DNA of 45,709 nucleotides from an uncultured Paraprevotella sp. (GCA_944321365.1 CALULA010000017.1:1-45709), one strand, 5' to 3'; shown: positions 24,618 to 33,543, numbered from the stretch's first letter. The notes: a model not told the origin generated them from the sequence alone. A program made the numbers and translations.

Positions 24618-26858
24618 CTAATAGATATATTCCACCGGTGATTTCACAAAACGGAAAATACGTGTGTCACGCGGCCCGCCGCCATTCACCTGTAGCCCGT
24701 AATTGGAATTAAACCAACCGCTCCCCGCCGGAGAATAACAGCCGAAAAGGATATTGTTATGATTCAGTCCATTATTGTTCCACTGACTGCCCGGACCATA
24801 GAACGTCACTGCCTCCTGTTCCTGACCGTTGATCTTGTCGTATACCTCGAAGTGATACAGTTCGGGCAACTGCAATCCGTCCAAAACCAAGTCTGTCCGA
24901 CTTCCTGAACGGATAAAAACCTGACGGTTATTCTCCCACGGCGTGTGCACCGTGTACGGGCCTCCATCGCGCAAGATGCTCGCCCACTCAGGAAAGATAC
25001 GGTTATAATAAGCCATGTCCGGCAGTTCGTAGCCGTCGGGAGCCAGCGACTTCGGGTCCAGTTTGTTGGGATGTACCGCTTCAGCCGTGTTATATCCCTC
25101 CAGCCTGGCCACACCATTCTGCACTATCACTTTCAGTCCTCTTCCGCTGCCGCCCTGATAGTTCCATCCCCATAAGTCGAGATACGCTTCGGGGGGACAG
25201 TTGTCCAGATATTCCCTCACGGTCTGCCCTCTTTGCGCTGCCGGGTCGTCCGGCACGAGAATCTGGTCGGCAAAGTCTCTTGCATTGCCCCGTGCATTGT
25301 ATTTACACCAGTACACTCCGTTCATCAAGGTGACGGGCAGTCCGTAGTTCCTGCGTTTCACGGTATAGACCTCTTCCCTACTGCCGTCCGATGTGCGGAT
25401 CAGGAGGTCGGCACGCTGTTCACGCCCGTCCGCTTCGGGGTCATTCGGACGCCATCCGGCCACGATCCGGTAGCTGCCGGATGCGTCCGGCAGCGGCTCA
25501 GCCTTCAGCCAAAGGGCATTCCCGTCCTCCACACGCACACTAAGCTCCATTCCGTCGGGCACAGCGACCGTTCCCAGTTCGTTGTCCACGTAGCGTTTCA
25601 AGTCGCACACCATTCCGTCGTCAAAGGTCAGCAGTCCGTCAAAGCGGCTGGCATTCGCCTGCTGGCGGAATACCAGCTTATCTTCGTAGACATAATCCAA
25701 ATGCTTGTACTTGATGGCATACACCGCTTCTCCGGCCGGCTTTCCGGGAACGCTCAGGGCAGTGTTCACTCTGAACGTGTTCTGCAGGTAGGACGATACG
25801 GGCGGCGCGGCGGTCTCCAACGTCAGCTGAAGGCCCCCGTCCGCCTTCAGCAGTTCCACCTCAGCAGGAGCCTCCAGCGTCAGCAACAGCTCAACGGGAT
25901 AGTAAGGCAGCTCCACCACATCGAAAGCGGCCTCGTTGCGCACCGTCACTCCGTCCGGCAGCTCCGAGCGTTCACGGTCCACGCGGACCACACGGCCCAA
26001 CTCCGGCACGACGTTCACGTCGTCCCCACTCTCCCATTCTTCAACCTCCAAAGCAAGATGCGCCACGTCATCTCCTGTCAGCTTCACGACATATACGGTG
26101 TTGCGTTTCAGCATGGCAGGCAATTGTCCTTCGACCACTTTCTCCTTCCCGCGCACCGCCACAGTCAGTCTGACAGTCAACGGCTCGCCGGCCTGCTCAT
26201 AAAGATAGAAAATGCCGGCGGAATCGGCCGACAAGGGCCGATCGAAGCTGCGGCAAAGCGTCTCACGCACGGCCTCGTCCGGAGTGGCAACAACAGTCTG
26301 CGGCCATACGTACCCGCCCTGTGCCGCCTGCTCCACGGTCACATCCTTCACCACCGTATGCGGTGCCTGCAATTGCAAATCCAGCCGTGCCATCCCGCGG
26401 GTCAACGAAAGCTCGTAATCAGACTGACTTCCGCCCAGTTCCTGCTGTCCGGTCATGACACAACTTCCGTCAAACGGCCCGTCAGCCGTCAGACGCAGGA
26501 AGTCCGCCTCACTCATTGCAGGAACAATAGCCGAAACATCTGCCGCAGCAGTTCCGTTGGCCAGGAAATACAACCGTCCGGAAAGTCCTGTGACATCCAG
26601 CCGGTAATTCTGTTCCGACACAGGCTGCACGTTCTCGAAAACACGCTCCAAACGCCCGTCCTTGAAATGGTAGACCTGCATATCCTTGATTTTCTGCTCA
26701 CCTGGCAATACGGAAGATGCCCCGTCCACCACATAATCTCCCGTCCGGACAGCAAACGATGCCGTCTGCACAGGATAAGAGACGGCATAATCCGTTGCCT
26801 CAGAACAGGCAGACAGCAATCCGCCTGTCATCAACATTCCTGTCAATAGACTCTTCAT
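24618..26858 (-). CDS. Fimbria-associated lipoprotein, adhesin-like (paralogue B)
   Basis: A 746-residue lipoprotein (GGLLSAC, Cys about 18). The first 270 residues have the Mfa2/FimB-like fimbrial fold pattern (MQVYHFKDGRLERVFENV, GRLYFLANGTA, LTRGMARLDLQLQ, LKRNTVYVVKL). The middle is beta-rich. The C-terminal third (about 540-746) starts at NGVYWCKYNARGNARDFADQ, contains LAPDGYELPDMAYYNRIFPEW and ends in FRFVKSPVEYIY. That layout recalls FISUMP/C-type-lectin-like tip modules, where a 'dGyrlPs' segment and a final 'R-x-V-K' strand are typical. It is the last gene of the operon, 24 bp after its paralogue. It is probably a tip or accessory adhesin exposed on the surface; the ligand is unknown. 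Confidence 0.72.
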   Translation of the reverse strand: MKSLLTGMLMTGGLLSACSEATDYAVSYPVQTASFAVRTGDYVVDGASSVLPGEQKIKDMQVYHFKDGRLERVFENVQPVSEQNYRLDVTGLSGRLYFLANGTAAADVSAIVPAMSEADFLRLTADGPFDGSCVMTGQQELGGSQSDYELSLTRGMARLDLQLQAPHTVVKDVTVEQAAQGGYVWPQTVVATPDEAVRETLCRSFDRPLSADSAGIFYLYEQAGEPLTVRLTVAVRGKEKVVEGQLPAMLKRNTVYVVKLTGDDVAHLALEVEEWESGDDVNVVPELGRVVRVDRERSELPDGVTVRNEAAFDVVELPYYPVELLLTLEAPAEVELLKADGGLQLTLETAAPPVSSYLQNTFRVNTALSVPGKPAGEAVYAIKYKHLDYVYEDKLVFRQQANASRFDGLLTFDDGMVCDLKRYVDNELGTVAVPDGMELSVRVEDGNALWLKAEPLPDASGSYRIVAGWRPNDPEADGREQRADLLIRTSDGSREEVYTVKRRNYGLPVTLMNGVYWCKYNARGNARDFADQILVPDDPAAQRGQTVREYLDNCPPEAYLDLWGWNYQGGSGRGLKVIVQNGVARLEGYNTAEAVHPNKLDPKSLAPDGYELPDMAYYNRIFPEWASILRDGGPYTVHTPWENNRQVFIRSGSRTDLVLDGLQLPELYHFEVYDKINGQEQEAVTFYGPGSQWNNNGLNHNNILFGCYSPAGSGWFNSNYGLQVNGGGPRDTRIFRFVKSPVEYIY

Positions 26859-26882
26859 ATTCGTTCTGTTCTTCTGTTTACC

Positions 26883-29135
26883 TTATTCATATATATACTC
26901 CACCGGTGTTTTGATGCACCTCACCGTGCGTGTCTTCAACGCATTATGAGCCGCATATTTGTACCAGTTCCCCCTGCCATCTTCACGTGAATATCCTTCG
27001 ATCATCCAAGTATTAATTCCGTCAACGTGCGTGGCAAACAACACCATCATGGGTGCCACCGAACCTTTATCGGCATTCCACTGATGCCCCAACCCGGCCA
27101 ATACCAGCCGCGCACCGTCATATTCAAAGTCATAACAGGACAACGGTCCGTAGTCGGCCCCCAGGAAAGAGACACTTCGCTCGACAATGTTGAAGCTCAA
27201 CCGCTGGCCCAGGTTGTTATTGAATGTTCCTGTTCCGTAACCGAGGTTAAAGTCATTGCTGGCCGTGAAGAAACGGTAATCGTCATACGACGGAATCTGA
27301 TAGCCATCTGGAGCCATCGCCGTAGCGGGACGCTGACCGAACGACTCAGCCCGTGTGCTGAAACCGGCATAATGGAACTTTCCGTCTGTAACCGTCAGCT
27401 GCAATCCATCCGGATTTCCGCCCTGATACTGATCGCCCAATACCCAAAGCAGCTCCTCGTCACTGCACTGACTGAGGTAATCTCCCACGTTCCCGTCGGG
27501 TGCCGGATCGTCTGCCAGCAGAATCTGATCGGCAAAGCTCTTCACATTGCCCCGCAAATTATACTTGCACCACCACGTTCCGTTCACATTGACCACCGGC
27601 AACCCCCAGTTCCTTCGTACCAACGTGTAAACTTCGCGTTGCCCTCCATCAGCATCACTCACCACAATGCGCACTTTCTGTTTGCGGCCGTCAGCCTTCG
27701 GGTCATTGGGTTTCCAACCGGCTTGAAAGCTATAACGTCCGGTGTCGTCCTCATCCGCCACCAGTCTGGCCCACTCATCTTCTCCCTCATCGAACTCCAA
27801 CGCAACCTTTTTCTCCGGCAAAGGCTTGACAGTTCCCAACATACCGTCCACGTAAGTACCATAATCACAAGTATAATAATCATCCCACGCGCCGAAGCCT
27901 CTGAACTCTGTAGCGTTCGGTTCCAAGGCAATCACGATACGCCCCAGACGGATATCGGGATCGTCCTTGTCGTGCAACTCCAGATAAAGGTATTCCCGAC
28001 CGACGCCAGGATGCCGAAGTTCCGTGGTCAACAAGAAACGATTTCCACGCAAATCTGCCCGATACGTCCCGGCCCATTCAGACAGGCTCACCCCCGCCGC
28101 ATGGCCGGACACGGCATATTCCGCAGTCTCGTCGGCACTCACCACCAACTCTATCCGGCTGGAAGTATAGGGAACATACAGCGTATCACCGGCAGCACTG
28201 ATACGGGCACCTTTGGAGAGCACCGTCCGTTCGCGGTCTATGACTACAGTTCCGGCCCACTCGCCATTCACCGTTCCGCCTTCTTCCCAGTTCTCTTGCG
28301 CCTCAACGGTCGTCACCAACTGTCCACCGTTTCCGGATATGCTGATCGCGTAAACCGTGTTTCGCCTGATCTCTGCCGGAAAATTGGCAGTCTGCACGGT
28401 CTTACGCCCGTTAATCCTTGCATATACCCTGGCCTGCAGTTCCTCACCGGCCTGTTCAAACAAATAGCAAAGAGCCGTATCGGACGTCTCCTTGGGCACG
28501 GCATAACGCTTCGACCAGTCCGTACGCTCCACGTCATCCCTCGCATTCACGACATCATCCGGAAAAATACGCCCGGATACGGCCACTCCACGGAGAGCCA
28601 CACTGTCCACTTGGATGCCGTCGGCCCGCAGCCGCAAATCGACTCTGGCCACTCCTCGCTTCATCGTGACCTCAGCCTGACGGCCGATAGCCGCAAGATC
28701 CGACACACCGGTCAGGAACGGCTGCAAAACACCTGCAGCCACAGGCGAAGCATACAGGGCTGCGAAATCATCCTCGCGCATCACCAAATCCTCCACCGTT
28801 CCATCCTGCGGCAAGAGCTGACCGCCATTAGCCAACAGATACAACCGGCCGGAAGTCTCCGGCAATTCTATCCGGCACTGTCCCTGCGATACGGGAATAT
28901 CCGTCAGCCTGCGGCGCAATGTCCCGTCCGTAAATACAAAAGCTTCCAGACTTTCTACCTCAGCACTCGTTACGTCCTGCACATCGTCCGGCTGAGACGC
29001 GAAGGTTGCCGAACGCAATGTAATGGTTCTCACGCTCCCGTCACCGGCCACAACCGCGCCCTGCTCATCGGAACATCCGAACAAACAGGCCGACAGCAAA
29101 ACCGGAAGAGCAATCCTTATCTTCGTTTTCATCAT
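26883..29135 (-). CDS. Fimbria-associated lipoprotein, adhesin-like (paralogue A)
   Basis: A 750-residue lipoprotein (SACLFGC, Cys about 21), paralogous end to end with the next gene downstream. Shared segments are the N-terminal fimbrial-type fold (GRLYLLANGG, MKRGVARVDLRL, IRRNTVYAISISG), the middle block WKPNDPKADGRKQK then VYTLVRRNWGLPVVNVNG, the CKYN-x-RGN-x3-FADQIL block, and a FISUMP-like C-terminus (MAPDGYQIPSYDDYRFF and TVRCIKTPVEYIYE). The paralogues differ most in the putative binding region between those last two motifs, as would be expected of two adhesins with different ligands. The gap to the metzincin lipoprotein gene upstream is 15 bp. A role as tip adhesin is inference from fold and operon. 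Confidence 0.72.
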   Translation of the reverse strand: MMKTKIRIALPVLLSACLFGCSDEQGAVVAGDGSVRTITLRSATFASQPDDVQDVTSAEVESLEAFVFTDGTLRRRLTDIPVSQGQCRIELPETSGRLYLLANGGQLLPQDGTVEDLVMREDDFAALYASPVAAGVLQPFLTGVSDLAAIGRQAEVTMKRGVARVDLRLRADGIQVDSVALRGVAVSGRIFPDDVVNARDDVERTDWSKRYAVPKETSDTALCYLFEQAGEELQARVYARINGRKTVQTANFPAEIRRNTVYAISISGNGGQLVTTVEAQENWEEGGTVNGEWAGTVVIDRERTVLSKGARISAAGDTLYVPYTSSRIELVVSADETAEYAVSGHAAGVSLSEWAGTYRADLRGNRFLLTTELRHPGVGREYLYLELHDKDDPDIRLGRIVIALEPNATEFRGFGAWDDYYTCDYGTYVDGMLGTVKPLPEKKVALEFDEGEDEWARLVADEDDTGRYSFQAGWKPNDPKADGRKQKVRIVVSDADGGQREVYTLVRRNWGLPVVNVNGTWWCKYNLRGNVKSFADQILLADDPAPDGNVGDYLSQCSDEELLWVLGDQYQGGNPDGLQLTVTDGKFHYAGFSTRAESFGQRPATAMAPDGYQIPSYDDYRFFTASNDFNLGYGTGTFNNNLGQRLSFNIVERSVSFLGADYGPLSCYDFEYDGARLVLAGLGHQWNADKGSVAPMMVLFATHVDGINTWMIEGYSREDGRGNWYKYAAHNALKTRTVRCIKTPVEYIYE

Positions 29136-29150
29136 TTCTTCTTTTTTTTA

Positions 29151-31013
29151 TCATTTATATAGATTGGGGTTCCCGGCACTCTTCAGATAATCCGGCGAGT
29201 CTATCGGAAAGAGATGAAGGTTGTCCACATAAAAATGATTCATCAGACTCTGAGCCCACGGGCCGTAGGTGAACGAGCTGTTATGGCTATACCCCATCAC
29301 ATGTCCTAACTCATGGAACATGATTTCACAGTTATACGTGCTGGTGTAATGGGAAAGATAGGCCGCCTGATAGGCTCCGAACACTCCCGGACTGCCCAGG
29401 CCGATCACGCCATTTCCAGGGTAAACCAGCCCGACTTGCAGTGTACGCTCCTGCCTCATCTGCTCCAGCACCTGGTCTGCCGTCACTTTATCCTCCGGAC
29501 CGCCGTTGCCATAGAGCAGATGTTCATTGGCCCGCAGAATATCCTCATGCTCTTTCAGATCGATCATATAGGTGAAGTTCAGGAAAAACGCCACCGCTTC
29601 CCGGCAATGTACCGGGCGGATGCCCATCCAGTTGCCAGCAGGACCGCCATCGTCTGCATTCGGATCGCCATTGAAAGAACTGTATCTGAGGGTCCAGCCA
29701 TGCTTGATGTTCTGCAGCTTCTGCCAATAATCATCCGGCGAACTGACGCGGAACTCCGCCGTTCCAAGCTCTGCAGCTACCACCTGAGGCACCTCGACAT
29801 TCTTGCCGGAGGCCGTGTGGAAAACAGCCGTACGGCGAGTAAAAGGCAAGTCGAGATAGATGTCGGCAAAAGCCGGTATCGTATCAAAGTAAGCCAAATC
29901 GATATACTCCGAATGGACAGACGGTATGCGGGCCTGCAACAGCACGTGCCCCAGGTCGCGCGGAGAATAGAAGCGCAAATGCAGACGGGCGTCATCGGTC
30001 AGACGGATCTGCAAAGGCTGTTTCGTGTTGAAAGAACGCTCCTCCGCATTAAAGTAGACAACATCCGGCTCATCATCTTGAAGAATCCGCGTATGCCGCC
30101 CTTCCTCGTAAGCCATGCGGGTGACAAACAGCAAACCGGACGCATTGTCGGGATGTTCCACCTGAGTCTGAATACGCCCTATACGGTTGGGCTCCACCTT
30201 CACTTGCCCGAAATCATAACACGTCTGCACGCGGTCGCCCGTATACCGACGGGTCTGCAGCTGAATCTCTCCCTGCAATCCTGCTCCGTCCACGGTCGGC
30301 ATAAAATAATAGGAAGGAGATACCGAAAGGTCAAGTTCCGGCATCACGCCATCGCTGACTCCGGAAAAGACGCTGTCGCCACTGAAAGACGTATAAAACC
30401 GCGTCCGGGACAAGCGGGCCACGGAAGAAGTGACCGCCGTACGGACATAAGGATTCTCATAAAGGAACGAAAAGTCGGCCCGTCCCATAATACGGCGTTG
30501 CTCTACCCTCCGTTCCAGACTCACCATGCTCTGTCCGCCGTCAAGCGTCTCCACGCTGAAGGGTGTCCGGGAATAGAAATACTCCGCCTGCAAGGGCCGT
30601 TGCAGATGATCGGGAAAAGTCAGCCAGACGTCCGACTCATGTTCCAACGTATGAATCACAGCCTCATCACGGGAAGCGTCTCCCCTGATGCTCAACACAA
30701 GCAAAGTGTAGTCGCCCTCCGGCAATCCCTCAGCCATCACGGCAGAAGAAGCCTCGCTATAAATCGCTTTAACGTCTGTCAACGGACGCCCGCTGCGGTC
30801 TACTATATAAAACTCCACGCGGTCGAAACCACCGTCGGACATACCGGCCTGACGGGTTGCGACTCCATCATAGTCTTGCACACATAATCTGAAAACAGCT
30901 TGCGAACGGCCTTCCGAAATGCCGGAATAACCGAATTCCTCCGTCTCGCACGAAGCCAGAAACACACCGGCCAGCAGGCCCAATATCAATCTTCTCACAC
31001 TAATTCCTTTCAT
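29151..31013 (-). CDS. Lipoprotein with fimbrial-type N-terminus and metzincin zinc-protease motif
   Basis: A 620-residue lipoprotein (GVFLASC, Cys about 22). I start it at the ATG at 31013 rather than the GTG six bases upstream. Residues 35-330 look like a FimB/Mfa2-type fimbrial lipoprotein (FRLCVQDYD, FDRVEFYIVDRSGRPLTDV, LPEGDYTLLVLS). The C-terminal part has HELGHVMGYSH, the metzincin zinc signature, with His 567, 571 and 577 and catalytic Glu 568; SLMNHFY about 18 residues later could be the Met-turn. Both the zinc site and the fimbrial fold are convincing in sequence, but the overall protease family is unknown to me. It lies between the fimbrillin gene (24 bp) and the adhesin pair (15 bp) in one operon. 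It may process pilins, trim host proteins at the fibre, or be a catalytic adhesin. Confidence 0.78.
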   Translation of the reverse strand: MKGISVRRLILGLLAGVFLASCETEEFGYSGISEGRSQAVFRLCVQDYDGVATRQAGMSDGGFDRVEFYIVDRSGRPLTDVKAIYSEASSAVMAEGLPEGDYTLLVLSIRGDASRDEAVIHTLEHESDVWLTFPDHLQRPLQAEYFYSRTPFSVETLDGGQSMVSLERRVEQRRIMGRADFSFLYENPYVRTAVTSSVARLSRTRFYTSFSGDSVFSGVSDGVMPELDLSVSPSYYFMPTVDGAGLQGEIQLQTRRYTGDRVQTCYDFGQVKVEPNRIGRIQTQVEHPDNASGLLFVTRMAYEEGRHTRILQDDEPDVVYFNAEERSFNTKQPLQIRLTDDARLHLRFYSPRDLGHVLLQARIPSVHSEYIDLAYFDTIPAFADIYLDLPFTRRTAVFHTASGKNVEVPQVVAAELGTAEFRVSSPDDYWQKLQNIKHGWTLRYSSFNGDPNADDGGPAGNWMGIRPVHCREAVAFFLNFTYMIDLKEHEDILRANEHLLYGNGGPEDKVTADQVLEQMRQERTLQVGLVYPGNGVIGLGSPGVFGAYQAAYLSHYTSTYNCEIMFHELGHVMGYSHNSSFTYGPWAQSLMNHFYVDNLHLFPIDSPDYLKSAGNPNLYK

Positions 31014-31037
31014 TCTCACACATTGTTTGTTCTTTCA

Positions 31038-32051
31038 TCACACGGGTATCTCGGTGACTTCTCCTTCTTTCCAACTCTCTATATGCCGGTCGCCCCACTC
31101 CAGCATCCGGTTTTTCAGCTCCAGCCGGAACTGATAATAATATGACGGTGCAAAATCGCACACGCCGTTTTGGTCACGATCGCCCACATCTGTCCCCGAC
31201 AGTGTCAGCGGGGCATAGAAATGGCTGTCGGTGCGGATTGACACGCTCAAGTCCGTACCCATCAAATCAGCTGTCGGCAATACGGGCAAAAAGGCCTTGA
31301 GTTCCTCATCAGGCGAAAGGCATATCCCGTCATCACCCAGTGAAAGCCGGACCGAGCGTACGGCAGAAGCCTCCGACGGAACAGCCTGCCCCGCACCGGA
31401 GCCAGCCTCATAACGGGCTTCCGTATAAAACACCGGCCGTCCGGCTTCCACACTTATCTCTCTGACCAGAGCTGTTTCCTCATTGAAATTCTTCACCCGA
31501 AACACCAACAAAGCCGTCAGATGACGAAAAGTCATGCCGGTCAACTCGGTTGTGCTCTCTTCGCGGGCCACAACCGTGGTATACATTGGGCGGAAATTTT
31601 TCAGATGCAACGAAGAAGAAGCTTCATTCTGCCGTATGCCGCGGTCCGGTATCTCGATTTTTATCTCACGGGATACAGGCGCATCCACCGCCGGATAGAA
31701 TCCGAAATAGACCTGCGACGCAGTAACCGGACCTGTATGCTGAAACAAAGCCGTTCCGATACCGCCTTCTGACGTTTCAAACGTAACGGGACGCGCACTT
31801 TCTGCCACCGCGCCTTTCCACACCGTCAGGCGGTCGCCCTTATCCCAACGAAAGGCCAATCCCTCCTCCACAACGGACGCCCGCCGGATGGTCTGCGGAC
31901 GCAAGCTATAGGTCACCTGCTGGCGATCAGCGTCAGATGCATCATGTTCCGGACTTACAACGCCGTCATCGGAAGCGCAGGCAGACAACAGTCCCACACC
32001 CAAAGCCAGCAACAATAATCTGCCTGCCGTCAATTCATATTCCTTTTTCAT
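31038..32051 (-). CDS. Fimbrillin family lipoprotein
   Basis: A 337-residue fimbrillin (Mfa1/FimA-like superfamily), the likely structural or anchoring subunit of a Bacteroidales fimbria. The signal peptide ends in GLLSAC (Cys about 25). Typical segments are RWDKGDRLTVWKG, YFGFYPAV, FRHLTALLVFRVKN and the closing SYYYQFRLELKN, then RHIESWKEGEV, the common end of this family where the C-terminal strand is exchanged between subunits. An extra phrase, VGDRDQNGVCDFAP, resembles a calcium-loop-like insert. It is second in the operon after the small peptide gene (29 bp). Major shaft subunit or minor subunit cannot be decided. Confidence 0.82.
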   Translation of the reverse strand: MKKEYELTAGRLLLLALGVGLLSACASDDGVVSPEHDASDADRQQVTYSLRPQTIRRASVVEEGLAFRWDKGDRLTVWKGAVAESARPVTFETSEGGIGTALFQHTGPVTASQVYFGFYPAVDAPVSREIKIEIPDRGIRQNEASSSLHLKNFRPMYTTVVAREESTTELTGMTFRHLTALLVFRVKNFNEETALVREISVEAGRPVFYTEARYEAGSGAGQAVPSEASAVRSVRLSLGDDGICLSPDEELKAFLPVLPTADLMGTDLSVSIRTDSHFYAPLTLSGTDVGDRDQNGVCDFAPSYYYQFRLELKNRMLEWGDRHIESWKEGEVTEIPV

Positions 32052-32080
32052 GTGTCATTCGTCTTAATCTGCTCCATATC

Positions 32081-32257
32081 TTACCGGGCGTCATTCGTCC
32101 CGTCCCACAATGAAGGACCGAAAGACCCGCCGAAAACGTCATCTTCTCCACGCATCGTCCCATAATGAGCCTCAGCGGAGACGCACAGCATTTCCACTCC
32201 GGCTGTCATCCGGACACAGACGTCCGGACGTACATAATCTTTTCTCTTCTTTTCCAT
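32081..32257 (-). CDS. Short operon-leading peptide of unknown function
   Basis: A 58-residue peptide, first gene of the fimbrial operon. ATGs at 32269 and 32266 are alternative starts. The N-terminus MEKKRKDYVRPDVCVR is the pattern K-K-x-Y-x-x-P-x-[VI]-x-V often seen in short, poorly annotated Bacteroidales peptides. The middle has two Cys and the end is rich in Gly, Asp and Ser (GEDDVFGGSFGPSLWDG). No signal peptide or membrane helix is visible. It starts about 45 nt after the predicted transcription start and is followed closely by the fimbrillin gene, so it is probably expressed. The function is unknown; leader-peptide, secreted-peptide and assembly-factor roles are all open. Confidence 0.6.
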   Translation of the reverse strand: MEKKRKDYVRPDVCVRMTAGVEMLCVSAEAHYGTMRGEDDVFGGSFGPSLWDGTNDAR

Positions 32258-32308
32258 AATGTTCATCATCTTATTACCTATAAACAAATCACTTATTTGA
32301 AATCAGTA

Positions 32309-32339
32309 CAAAGTTAAATCAAAAACTTTTTCCGGCAAA
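32309..32339 (-). promoter_or_regulatory. Promoter of the fimbrial operon
   Basis: On the minus strand a perfect -7 box TAACTTTG (32316-32309) has a TTTTG (32339-32335) upstream at 18 bp. Transcription would start near 32302, about 45 nt before the peptide gene. No invertible repeats flank it within the window, so I see no sign of phase variation here. Confidence 0.72.
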
Positions 32340-32340
32340 A

Positions 32341-32528
32341 AGAAAGCAAATTACATAACAGATATATCAGATTTTTAGGCTTTACACGACAATAGTATGC
32401 AAATAAAATATAAAATTAAGTAAAACACAAAGAATGGATGAAGCAGCATAAGCAGCCCATCAGAAAGCTCTATCCAACAGGAGCCGGAACAAGACCGCAA
32501 CACACATTCAGCACAACACCACTTGCCT
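32341..32528. other. AT-rich intergenic DNA between divergent units
   Basis: This stretch lies upstream of the fimbrial promoter and before the repeat array. Short open frames here have no family resemblance. Apart from A/T-rich tracts that could affect the fimbrial promoter I see nothing in it. Confidence 0.5.
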
Positions 32529-32624
32529 TTGCGCAAAGACGCCGGCATCTTTGCGCAAAAACGCTGACGGTCTTGCGCAAAAACTCCGGCAGCCTTGCGC
32601 AAAGAAAACAAAGGTCATGCCCCA
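32529..32624. repeat. 22-bp-period tandem array, locus 4 (four units plus one decayed)
   Basis: Four identical TTGCGCAA cores lie at 32529, 32551, 32573 and 32595, each 22 bp apart; a decayed fifth (ATGCCCCA) is in phase at 32617. Spacers share CCGGC in two units. It lies between the fimbrial promoter and the yaaA promoter. Confidence 0.87.
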
Positions 32625-32705
32625 AACCCCAAGAGCGGAAACCCCGGCCCGTCCCAGACCAAGGATAAAAACGGGAAAAACGGTCCGGATAAATCTTTTT
32701 TTATG

Positions 32706-32713
32706 TACTTTTG
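32706..32713 (+). promoter_or_regulatory. -7 box of yaaA
   Basis: TACTTTTG matches TAnnTTTG exactly, 42 bp before the ATG at 32756, and rules out the in-frame start at 32711 that overlaps it. Confidence 0.6.
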
Positions 32714-32755
32714 CAACCAGACAACCGAATACAATATTACCCAAAAGAAACAGCC

Positions 32756-33523
32756 ATGCTGACATTGATATCCTGCTCAAAGACCATGACCGAAGAGCCA
32801 TATCCGCAACAAATAAGGACCTCTGTCCCGGCATTCATGAACGAAGCCCGCCACATCGCTCTGACCATGGCACGTTATACCACAGAAGAACTGGCCGAGA
32901 TGCTGCACGTCAGTCCGGACACAGCGGCAGTGAACGCCCAACGGTTCCGCCGGTTTCACGACAGCGGCACCGGCGGACTACCGGCCCTGCAGGCTTATAC
33001 CGGCATTGTATTCAAGCACATCGCCCCACAGGATTTCACCACAAAGGACTGGCAATATGCGGCAGCGCACCTGCGCATCACCTCATTCCTTTACGGACTG
33101 CTGCGCCCCACTGACAACATCCGCAGCTACAGACTGGAAGGGAAAATCAGAATGCCGGACGAAACGGAGAGCACGCTGTTTGCCCATTGGCGTCCGCTGC
33201 TGACCGATGTCCTTATCCGCACCGTCCGGGAACAAGGCGGCATCCTGGTCAATCTGGCCAGTGCGGAAATGAAAAATCTGTTTCACTGGAAACAGGTGGA
33301 AAGAGAAATCGACGTCATCACCCCGGACTTCTATTCTTACAAAAACGGTAAACTGACCTCCGTTACGGTCTACACCAAAATGTGCAGAGGGAACATGACC
33401 CGCTTCATCCTGAAAAACCGGATCGGACATCCGCAGGAACTGAAAGCCTTTGAATGGCAAGGGTACAGATTCAACGAGAGCGAAAGTTCGGACCGTCATC
33501 TCGTGTTCACTCCTGCCAGCTGA
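32756..33523 (+). CDS. yaaA: Peroxide stress protein YaaA
   Basis: A 255-residue cytoplasmic protein of the YaaA/DUF328 family, known in E. coli to limit free iron and DNA damage during hydrogen peroxide stress. Family landmarks are the N-terminal MLTLISCSKTM, PALQAYTGIVFKHI, LRITSFLYGLLRPTDNIRSY (a near-invariant segment), NLASAEMKNLF and the end KAFEWQGYRFNESES. Length is normal. The start at 32756 gives the conserved N-terminus and lies 42 bp after the -7 box TACTTTTG. It stands alone, converging on phnW. Oxidative-stress control is likely from the family but no operator is recognised. Confidence 0.93.
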   Translation: MLTLISCSKTMTEEPYPQQIRTSVPAFMNEARHIALTMARYTTEELAEMLHVSPDTAAVNAQRFRRFHDSGTGGLPALQAYTGIVFKHIAPQDFTTKDWQYAAAHLRITSFLYGLLRPTDNIRSYRLEGKIRMPDETESTLFAHWRPLLTDVLIRTVREQGGILVNLASAEMKNLFHWKQVEREIDVITPDFYSYKNGKLTSVTVYTKMCRGNMTRFILKNRIGHPQELKAFEWQGYRFNESESSDRHLVFTPAS

Positions 33524-33543
33524 CCCCATCCGGCATGCAAGAA

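Noticed and set aside
27027..29162. A 711-codon open frame on the plus strand opposite adhesin-like paralogue A, and similar long ones at 25233-26849 and 12910-14511
   Set aside because: They mirror real minus-strand genes, have low-complexity composition with no domain or signal, and arise from the codon use of the GC-rich opposite strand.
32309..32339. Phase-variable (invertible) promoter for the fimbrial operon
   Set aside because: I looked for inverted repeats on both sides of the promoter and for a nearby recombinase gene and found neither in the window.
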